DNA from: Hygrophila difformis
Lineage: Eukaryota; Streptophyta; Magnoliopsida; Lamiales; Acanthaceae
DNA length: 64,000 bases
Assembly (NCBI GenBank): GCA_030278955.1
Contig: JAOANR010000004.1
Coordinates: 51,711,459-51,775,458, forward strand
Direction: 5' to 3'
A program made the position numbers and the translations under genes. The notes under the pieces are model-generated. The model saw only the letters and a program-made list of their open reading frames with translations, made no database searches and had not been told where the DNA came from. The number at the start of each line of letters is the position of its first letter. The stretch's first letter is position 1. Of the stretch, positions 56,479 to 64,000 are shown in pieces.

Positions 56479-57699
56479 TGTAACATCCCGATTAATTAAC
56501 GCATAATTGATTTAAGTAATTGTGGTTAATTAATAAAGATAACTAATATGAATTTTTGTGTAAGAGAGTTATTGGATTGAAGTGGAAGTATAAGTGGGTA
56601 GCAAACCCACAAGTTAATAAGAGCCAAAGTGCTTAAAAAAAAAATGGACCGCGACTTGTTAGAATAAAAGAAGTTGGAAGGAGACACAACATCATGACCC
56701 GATCCGGATATAATTTTTATTAAAAATGGGAAGTGGGTTTGAGACCCACCTTCCTCTCTCCATTTTTTCCTTTTCTTCCCTTTCCCCATTTTTCCTTTCT
56801 TCTTCCTCTCTCCATTTCTTCTCCTTCCCGTAGCCCTCATTGGCCAAGAACAATCTTCATATTGGCTTGAAATCAAGTTGGGAAATTCATATTCATACTT
56901 TTGGTAAGTGATTTATTGTTATTAGTTCTTGATTTTGTTAAGATTTGGAGGTGTTTTGGGTGTTGACCGTGGGTGAAAATTGGGGGTTTTTGTATTTTGT
57001 TGAGTTAAGCTTTAATCCTTGATTATTTAGACTCAAATATATGTTTTAGATATATTTGTGAGCTTAATGGTGTTGATTTTGGAGTTGGTTGTTGATTTTA
57101 GGTTTTGGGTTGATTTTGTTCGATTGAAGCTTGTAATCGACGAATCGGAGGCCGATTTTTGTTGGAAGACATCAGGCAAGGGATTATATTGCTTAAATTA
57201 CGTGTTTGGGGGGTATTTGGGGTCGGATTCCGGCGAAATCGCCGGAAAAACTGATTGGAAAATCGGAGAAGACGATGAACAGTAACTGCTACAGTAACTG
57301 CTACAGTACTGCCTATGTGTGACTATCTGTGGTTGGTATTTGGACTACTGCTGGTTGAGGCCTGTGAGCCTGGGATTTACATACTGTCGGCCGGTGGCCT
57401 TATGTGATTTACAGCTTTGGGCTGGTAGCCCTGTTTGAGATATTGGTATGCTGTTGGGAGGCTTGCAGCCTGGATGGGTCGCTGGGACCGTTATTTGATT
57501 ATTATTGGGTGACATTTTTATGTGCCTATGTGTTTTTAATTTATTTATAGCTTCTGCATTAAACTGGATTAATCAGATGATCACTTTAGGTTTACCCAGT
57601 GTTGTACTAGCTGTTTTAAATTAGCTGGCCACTAGTTTAGGATAGTTAGTACAGCGGTAACGTTTGCGAAAATCAGGTTTGAATTTTCGGGGCGTTACA
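56479..57699 (+). repeat. Gypsy 3' LTR with internal deletion
   Basis: Its first ~830 bp and last ~390 bp match the 5' LTR almost exactly (isolated substitutions and A-run length changes). The part equivalent to about 51205-52835 is absent, with the junction in the CTACAGTACTGC repeat near 57310. Confidence 0.92.
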
Positions 57700-57845
57700 T
57701 ATTTATTCTATATATATATTACATCTAAACCATATGCTATAAGATTTATTATTTGAATTACATAATTTAATAATTTTATGCCAACATAAATACATAATGA
57801 TAATGAGTGTGCATGCAAATTTATGCAAGTGATAATAATACAAGT

Positions 57846-59048
57846 GGAAAAAAAGGTAAAAACGTCCTTTATCTTTCCAAAAATTTCAAATCCGTCCTTT
57901 TTCTATTTTATTACCGATTTAGTCCGCTACAAATGCTAATTATGTTCAAATCAGTCCTTTTTTTACTAATTATATTCTAATTGCTGACGTGGCAAGGGTT
58001 TTAATTTAAACCTGACACGTGTGCATAATATTAGTCCTTTTTCTTTTATCTTTTGCTAATTCAGTCCTAAACTTTTATTTTGTTCTATTTAGTCCTCTAT
58101 CCCAATCACTCATTTTTATATTAATTGGCCTCAAACCTTTCAAATTATTTCATTTTAGGCCCAGAACCTTAAATTTTTTATTATTACTAATCCATTTATC
58201 AAATAAATGCACAACATACTTCCATAAATAAAATTAAACACCAAACCTCATATATTGGGTTCGACTGCTTTGTTATCGGGTCTTTCAAGTAGCGGAATTT
58301 TACGGACTCTCTCTAATAACCACTCAACCGCAACCGATTGTTCATTGGTTTTGGTTTCCTTCAGTAACAATCAACAGAATCTTACTTTGCGTCCTACCTT
58401 AGGATGTAGCAATATTTAAAAGTAAATGATTTAACTTGAATTTTTGGAAGGTTATGGATACAGGAAGCTTTGGTTTTATTGAAAAATATTAAAAAAATAG
58501 CCTGAATTTTATTGTCCACAAAGTATGATTGTGCTGAAGGAAACCAGAACCAATGAACCATCGTTACGGTCGGGTGGTTAGAGAGAGTCCGTAAAATTCG
58601 GAACTTCAAAGACCCGGTAACAAGGCGGTCAAACCCAATGTATGAGGTTTGATATTTAATTTTATTTACGGAAGTATGTTGGGCATTTATTTGATAAATG
58701 TATTAGTAATAATAAAAAATTTAAGGTTCTGGGCCTAAAATGAAATAATTTGAAAGGTTTGAGGCCAATTAATATAAAAATGAGTGATTGGGGTAGAGGA
58801 CTAAATAGAACAAAATAAAAGTTTAGGACTGAATTGACAAAAGATAAAAGAAAAAGGACTAATATTATGCACACGTGTCAGGTTTAAATTAAAACCCTTG
58901 CCACGTCAGCAATTAGAATATAATTAGTGAAAAAAGGACTGATTTGAACATAATTAGCATTTGTAGCGGACTAAATCGGTAATAAAATAGAAAAAGGACG
59001 GATTTGAAATTTTTGGAAAGATAAAGGACGTTTTTACCTTTTTTTTCT
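57846..59048. mobile_element. Mutator-like foldback MITE
   Basis: Starts GGAAAAAAAGGTAAAAACG, with the inverted copy at the right end. The arms pair from about 57846-58372 with 58535-59048, so a 70-codon ORF appears twice, once per strand (58019-58231 plus, 58662-58874 minus). The loop is about 160 bp. No target duplication is clear, and 15 bp of the host arm are missing at the junction. It sits in the right arm of the inverted-repeat element. Confidence 0.8.
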
Positions 59049-59408
59049 AATTTTAATTATGCACACATATTTTTTTATTTTTTTTTTCCTAAATCGCCAA
59101 CCAAGGTGGCGACTTTCATGTTTTAATTTTTATTTTTTTTAAAATCGCCATCTCACATGGCGATTTTCAATTATAATGTTTTTTTGGCGATTTCTACTAT
59201 TCATGTATTATTTTTATTTTTTTTTATTTAATCGCCATCTTAAATGGGGATTACTACTGTTTCTCGTGATAGAATATTATTTCTAGGCGATTACTACTGT
59301 TTCTCGTGATAGAATATTATTTCTAGGAGATCGCCATCTCAGATGGCGATTTTTTATTATTTGGGAATATGATAATTTAAATATATTATTTTAATAATTA
59401 AGTCCCCA

Positions 59409-59653
59409 CTCCCTCATTTCTTTTTATTTATTTTTTTAGAAATTGAAAAGTGTTCTAAAATAATTTTTATTTTTAGGTAGTTATAGATAGTTATGCTATA
59501 TTTTAATTATATTGTCCTTTACTTTACATAAATGTTATTTCTTGACATTTATTATAAATGAATTTAGTTGAATGGTAAAAATGGAAATTTATGAGTTAAT
59601 TAATGCAAATCTTGATTATTGAAATTGAGTTGATAGTGACAAAATGGAGGGAG
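59409..59653. mobile_element. Stowaway-like MITE remnant
   Basis: CTCCCTCATTTC on the left and AAATGGAGGGAG followed by TA on the right resemble the Stowaway family. The left TA is missing. Tentative. Confidence 0.5.
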
Positions 59654-59849
59654 TAATAAATAGAAGTATCTGACATGGATATATTAATTAAAAATAATAC
59701 TTAGTAATGTAATTTGTTTGACATAAATTCTCACCACTCTTTTTTTATGCTCAGCCAAAAAAAAAATTAAGAATGCAATCTATATCTATTATCTATTATA
59801 ATTAAAAAAATTATTGGCCTTAGATGGTTTACGAATACTATTTTTACTC

Positions 59850-60730
59850 GGAAAAAACGGATTATTTAGTTCTTTTTCTTTCCAAAATATCCAAATCAGT
59901 CCGTTAGTAATTTTTAGCTCATATAGTCACCTACGTTTGCTAATTTTTTCCAATTTGGTCCTAATTACGTAAGTAGCCTAAGGTCGCTAAATCCCATTTT
60001 ACATCCATGTTGGCCAATCTGGAGTTTCCACACATAACACGCCAGATTAATAAATGTTTGAAATAAATATTTGAAGGCAGCCATAACATATCACTACTCT
60101 AATAAATATCTCTAGGCTCTAGTGGGTCAATTGAACAATTCTTTACTGGGATGATGGATATAGTTTCTACATGATTCGCATTGAGCCCTCATTGGGGTTA
60201 CCCAACCATAAAGAAACAACAACCATTCACAACAATAACATAGGAGTTTTGGTCAACAGCTACCGCAATGCATTTTCTTTTCGGTCTCGGTGGTTTTTGG
60301 TGTTTCTCAAGAAAATGAAGACCAATTGTGATATATAATGCGTGCAAATGAATTGTTGGTGTTTTTTTATGTGTTGGGTAACCTCAATAAGGAAGGGCTC
60401 AATGCGAACCAAGTAGAAACTATGTCCATCATCCTATTGAAAAATGGTTCAATTGACCCGCTAGAGTCATTTTTTAGAGTAGTGATGTGTTATGACAGCC
60501 TTCAAACATTTATTAAAATAGTGTGTTATGTGTGGGAACTCCAAATTTGCCACGGTGTATGTAAAATGTGATATACTTCGGTCATATCAGCAACCTCATG
60601 CTAATTACATAATTAGGACCGAATTGAAAAAAAAATAGCAAACGTAGAGGATTATATGGGGCAAAAAATTAGTAACGGATTGATTTGGACATTTTGGAAA
60701 GAAAAAAGACCAAAAAATTATTTTTTTTTC
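59850..60730. mobile_element. Mutator-like MITE, GGAAAAAA family
   Basis: 881 bp with GGAAAAAACGGATTA on the left and a degraded counterpart on the right, flanked by a perfect 10-bp duplication atttttactc (59840-59849 and 60731-60740). The arms pair for about 150 bp. The centre shares GTTTTTGGTGTTTCTC and GAAGACCAATTGTGATATA with the loop of the element at 33482. A 77-codon ORF at 60338-60571 has no recognisable domain. Confidence 0.82.
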
Positions 60731-61028
60731 ATTTTTACTCACAAAGAATGACTTATGAATAATAAAATTGTTCATATGGCTTAGTTTAAAAATAAAGCTT
60801 AAATCATAAAATGTTAAAACAATTTCAAAGCCCAATGAAAAAGAACGTAGCCCAATAATTTTAAAAAACTATCCATTTTTAAAAAATATACTCTATTCGT
60901 CCCATTAATTCCGTCCAATGCATTTGTTTAACGGTTAATATCTTTAAATGTATAAAAGTATAAATTCTATAAATATATATTGTAAGACTATACAAAAAAA
61001 CGAATCCAACAAAATCTCACTCGACTAT

Positions 61029-61838
61029 GGGCCTGTTTGGGAATTAACTGTTAGTTGTTAACTGATTATGTGAGTAGTTTGAGACTCAAACTTTTAAGAT
61101 CGGGATCCTATATGGGATCGTTTTTCTCTTTGCAAGATCGGGATCGTAGGATCGAGTCGGGATCCTAAGATCTTATGAAATTGCAATAATTGATAAACTC
61201 AATTATGCATACTAACAAGTAAAAGCATTATTTCGCGTGTTTATGAATCTTGTAAGTTAATTAATACTAATACAATACAAAAACATCACAATCAAACATA
61301 AAATATTTCCACATACATACATATTATGATTTTTTACACATCATACATAAGGAATACAAGCTCTTAAGTTTAAAATTAAAAGAAAAAAGTTACTTTGATA
61401 CCAAATCATAAAAATACTACAAAAATTTTATGCGTTTAAGAGGGTATGATCGTAAGATCGTAGAAGCGTTTGAGGGAGTATGACCATAAGATTGTAACAT
61501 TCTACTATCAGGATCGGGATCTTACTAATTTTAAGATCCTAAAAGGATCGAGATCGTTTTAGTGAGGTGTGATCGTAAAATCGTAAGATCCTAAGATCAG
61601 GATCGGGATCTTAGCAACTATGGTTTGAGTAATAAATTAGTTAAAATTAGCTGTGTGGCAGTTTTGAGGCAAAATTTTGCCTAGAACAAGTTAATTCCAA
61701 AATACTGGTATTTGCAACGGTTTCAAAAAGAGCTGTTTGAACACTGTTTTAAGTTATTTTGTCTTTTCAAATAAGCTAATTTATCTTAAATTGACTAGAA
61801 TAACCTAATTTTATTTAGCTTATTTGCCAAAAAGGGCC
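61029..61838. mobile_element. Harbinger-like or other TIR element nested in the Stowaway
   Basis: GGGCCTGTTTGG on the left and CCAAAAAGGGCC on the right, with a 3-bp duplication tat. The 3-bp duplication and TIR suggest PIF/Harbinger, although TAT is not the usual TWA. It is itself interrupted at 61084. Confidence 0.6.
61084..61622. mobile_element. Third-level nested element with GATCGGGATC repeats
   Basis: Flanked by gtttgag at 61077-61083 and 61623-61629, with subterminal TAAGATCGGGATCC / GGATCGGGATCTTA units at both ends around an AT-rich centre. This resembles the hAT-type MITEs elsewhere in the window. The extreme termini pair poorly. Confidence 0.5.
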
Positions 61839-61939
61839 TATATTTTTTCTTATATAATTGTGATAAAAAGTTAGGTCAAACTTATACAATGAACAGTGTA
61901 AAAAGTCAAAATGAGACATAACAAATGAGACCGAGGGAG

Positions 61940-62642
61940 TAACAATCTACACCAAAATATATTTTAAAATTTCAAATGTTTCTCATCAAAAATTTTCCGC
62001 ATATTTCTAAACCCCATAATCTCCAAGATCTTAGCACCAAATCTCCAAAATCTCTGGCCACCAAATTTCCAGTCTTAAAATCTGGAAAATCACGAGAAAC
62101 CAATCTCCGAAATCTTGACCTGGGTAGAGCAATAGCAACAATAGCAAGAGTGAGAACCGAAGTAAATCAATGAACTAAGTAAATAATAAAAATGATCTAA
62201 TTAATGAAATAAGTGCAAAAAAAAATTTGTAGGTTAGGAATTTTGTTGGCCAAGTACACTTTTTGTTGAAAATTTGGATTAAATTATAAATTACTAAATA
62301 TTGTATACATTGTTTTAAAAAATTATGAACGTAATTTTATAAATGTAAACAATGTTTATAGTTAATTTAATTATCTACTTCTAATAAAAGAATATTATGA
62401 ATAATACGGTGTGATAATTAATTTGTGTAAGATCGTATTTTTTGGTGCCTTAAAAGACATTACGTGGGTCAAATATTGGATGAAAATTATATACATTTAA
62501 ATTTAGATAATGCACTACTGCTTAAACGATTGGGGTTAATATTCTAGATTTGAACAATTAATATTTGTTTTGGTTAATTGTTGGTAAATAAATTATATAT
62601 ACAATTGCTCGATAAAATATTTTGGTGAATAACAACTACTTA
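61940..62642. other. Intergenic region
   Basis: AT-rich. A 65-codon ORF at 61976-62173 is of low complexity with no recognised domain. Confidence 0.5.
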
Positions 62643-62898
62643 CTCCGTCTCATTATTTTTGTTACGGACCCACCCAGCACGTATGCCGATACATATTGTT
62701 AACGATTAATAACTTAAATTGTGTACAACAAAAAATTATAAAAATTTGATATTCTAAAACTACAAGATTAGACGAATCTAACAAGATGTCACTTGACTAT
62801 GTTTTTTCTTACATAGCTATGATAAAAATTCGAATCAAAGTTAAACAGTAAATAGTGTCAAAAATCCATTCGTAACAAAAACAACGAGACGATGGTAG
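62643..62898. mobile_element. Stowaway-like MITE
   Basis: CTCCGTCTCATT on the left and GAGACGATGGTAG on the right with flanking TA. Internal AACTACAAGATTAGACGAAT is shared with other copies here. 256 bp. Confidence 0.75.
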
Positions 62899-63179
62899 TA
62901 TTTCATTAAAAATTCAAGTACATTTGGATGTGTGTTATTTCGTATTTATCAACAAGTCAGTATTACATTTCAACAGATCGGTATTTGAATACGGAAGAAG
63001 TATATGTTATCACATATCATTCCCACCCATTCGGGTGGGAATAATACTAGTAGTACATATTACTAGTAATATATAAAAACAATATCCCTTATAAACAGTA
63101 ACATACTCTTATGAACAGTAACATATCAATTCTCTCTCACAAAAATCCCTTTATGAACAGTAAACTAACTATATCATCA

Positions 63180-63415
63180 ATATTCACTTTTTGCACGCAA
63201 TCCAATATATATTTATAACCTTAATAACTCAAAGTGTGTATAAGTAAAAACATTTAAAAGTTTGATATTTTAAAACTACAAGATTTGACGAATCCAACAA
63301 GATCCCACTTGATTATGTTTTTTCTTCTATAAATGCTGTATAGAAATGAGTCAAAGTTGGATATTAAACAGTAACAAAAGTCAATCATTTTTCACTATCA
63401 CAAATGGAAAAAGTA
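63180..63415. mobile_element. Stowaway-like MITE remnant
   Basis: Shares AAAACTACAAGATTTGACGA and GAGTCAAAGTTGGAT with the Stowaway copies, but the termini are degraded. Preceded by three AACAGTAAC-type short repeats (about 63096-63165). Confidence 0.5.
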
Positions 63416-63884
63416 TATAAAGCATAATGCACTTTCAAAATAGATGAGAACTAAATTTAAGCGGAAATTCACATTAGAAAATCAAATTTCATTGATTATT
63501 ATGAATAAATTATGTAGCAAAAACTTTATGGGTTGATATTATATTTATTATTTAAATATAATTTCAACATTTGTTATTATATATTCTTAACAATTACTTT
63601 AATTTATCAATTGAAATTATATTTAATATAATAACGAATTTTTATAAATACTTTATATATTGATATTATATTCATCAATGGATAACAAATATTTGTATAA
63701 GATAAATTAACTAAATTATATAAATTGCATAAGTTCATCAAACTATGCATGCTTATACGTCCCACAAAATCATATAGGACATGTTTGGCACCATGTATTA
63801 GGGTGTATTAGGATGTATAGTACTATTATTATGTATAAAAATAATGCTAGATAGTGTTTGACAAGTTTTAGATTTACATAAGTA

Positions 63885-64000
63885 CTACCTCCGTCCCATT
63901 CCAAATGTCCTACTTACTATTTTTGGATGTCCCATTACAAATGTCTTCTTTCTATAAATAGAAATAATTTTCCCCTCCAACAACTATGTGGACCCCACCA
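63885..64000. mobile_element. Stowaway-like MITE, left part only
   Basis: Begins CTACCTCCGTCCCATT after TA and runs off the window end. Confidence 0.6.

Larger units (their letters stand above)
50372..57699 (+). mobile_element. Ty3/gypsy LTR retrotransposon, defective
   Basis: The 5' LTR is 50372-53214 (2843 bp) and the 3' LTR 56479-57699 (1221 bp, with a ~1.6-kb internal deletion). The PBS is at 53218 and the PPT near 56466-56477. A perfect 5-bp duplication tattt is at 50367-50371 and 57700-57704. Pol is broken by stops, point changes and loss of the integrase core, and no gag is recognisable. It is inserted in the right arm of the inverted-repeat element. Confidence 0.92.
48563..59395. mobile_element. 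Inverted-repeat (foldback-like) element split by later insertions
   Basis: The left arm (48563-49109, continuing 49966-49985) is the reverse complement of sequence now scattered at 50277-50371, 57700-57845 and 59050-59395. The arms carry repeated short palindromes of the type AAATCGCCATCTCGAGATGGCG. With all insertions removed the element is about 1.2-1.3 kb. The insertions are a CACTA MITE, a SINE, a Ty3/gypsy element and a Mutator-like foldback. Outer duplication not identified; superfamily unassigned. Confidence 0.75.
60891..61939. mobile_element. Stowaway-like MITE carrying two nested insertions
   Basis: Ends CTCTATTCGTCCC and GAGACCGAGGGAG, flanked by TA (60889-60890 and 61940-61941). 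It is split at 61029. Confidence 0.8.

Noticed and set aside
50526..56876. Repeated lysine/arginine-rich minus ORF (MISSQYEDCSW...)
   Set aside because: It occurs antisense in both gypsy LTRs and is an incidental open frame.
58019..58874. Two matching 70-codon ORFs on opposite strands
   Set aside because: They are the same non-coding sequence in the two arms of a foldback element, not a gene family.
60338..60571. 77-codon ORF inside a MULE-type MITE
   Set aside because: No recognisable domain, and it overlaps sequence shared with another non-coding MITE; could not be supported as a gene.
1..64000. CRISPR arrays, rRNA genes, bacterial operons or riboswitches
   Set aside because: None seen; the sequence is plant nuclear DNA and the regular repeats found are transposon termini or microsatellites.

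Overview
The window is nuclear DNA of a flowering plant, most likely a eudicot. This is inferred from AT-rich intergenic DNA, spliced genes with GT/AG introns, plant-specific proteins (U-box/ARM E3 ligase, group-A bZIP, chloroplast thioredoxin m3) and a plant-type transposon complement. I cannot name the species from sequence alone; an asterid is only a guess. About 50 kb of the 64 kb has no functional host gene, and most of that is nested transposable elements.

Only four host genes look functional, all on the minus strand: a PUB25/26-like U-box E3 ligase (4627-5871, intronless), a NYN-LOTUS putative endoribonuclease (18795-20420 plus a 5'UTR exon), a two-exon thioredoxin m3 (35524-37064) and a four-exon ABF/AREB bZIP factor (38283-40091). 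Broken host-gene pieces are a histidyl-tRNA synthetase tail (42606-42914), a pyruvate-kinase exon (43892-44003) and a possible captured first exon inside a Mutator-like element (31764-31928).

Layout. 0-4.6 kb: intergenic, with a hAT element, a SINE and a LINE remnant. 4.6-6.1 kb: PUB gene. 6.75-12.39 kb: very young Ty1/copia element (402-bp LTRs with one mismatch) sitting between the PUB gene and two G-boxes that once lay about 1 kb upstream. 13.2-17.0 kb: two hAT-type MITEs. 17.0-21.3 kb: NYN-LOTUS gene. 21.6-25.6 kb: another hAT MITE and a 2.55-kb solo Ty3/gypsy LTR inserted in a degenerate ACATTCTGT array. 25.8-29.1 kb: 5'-truncated L1-type LINE. 30.1-35.3 kb: dense MITE nest (hAT, Stowaway, Mutator-like, LINE). 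35.5-41.2 kb: thioredoxin and bZIP genes. 42.6-48.5 kb: pseudogene fragments and a decayed intron-containing Helitron Rep-helicase. 48.6-59.4 kb: one inverted-repeat element blown apart by a CACTA MITE, two SINE copies, a 7.3-kb Ty3/gypsy element and a Mutator-like foldback. 59.4-64 kb: further MITEs, some nested three deep.

Nearly every mobile element is bounded by a target-site duplication of the length expected for its class (5 bp LTR elements, 8 bp hAT, 10 bp Mutator-like, TA Stowaway, 3 bp CACTA, 9-12 bp SINE, 19 bp LINE). The boundaries below are therefore mostly read directly from the sequence. No single new multi-gene system is evident. The most notable signals are the families of MITEs with distinctive subterminal arrays, the Mutator-like foldbacks with GGAAAAAA ends, the gag-less but pol-intact copia element that split a promoter, and the gypsy LTR minisatellite.
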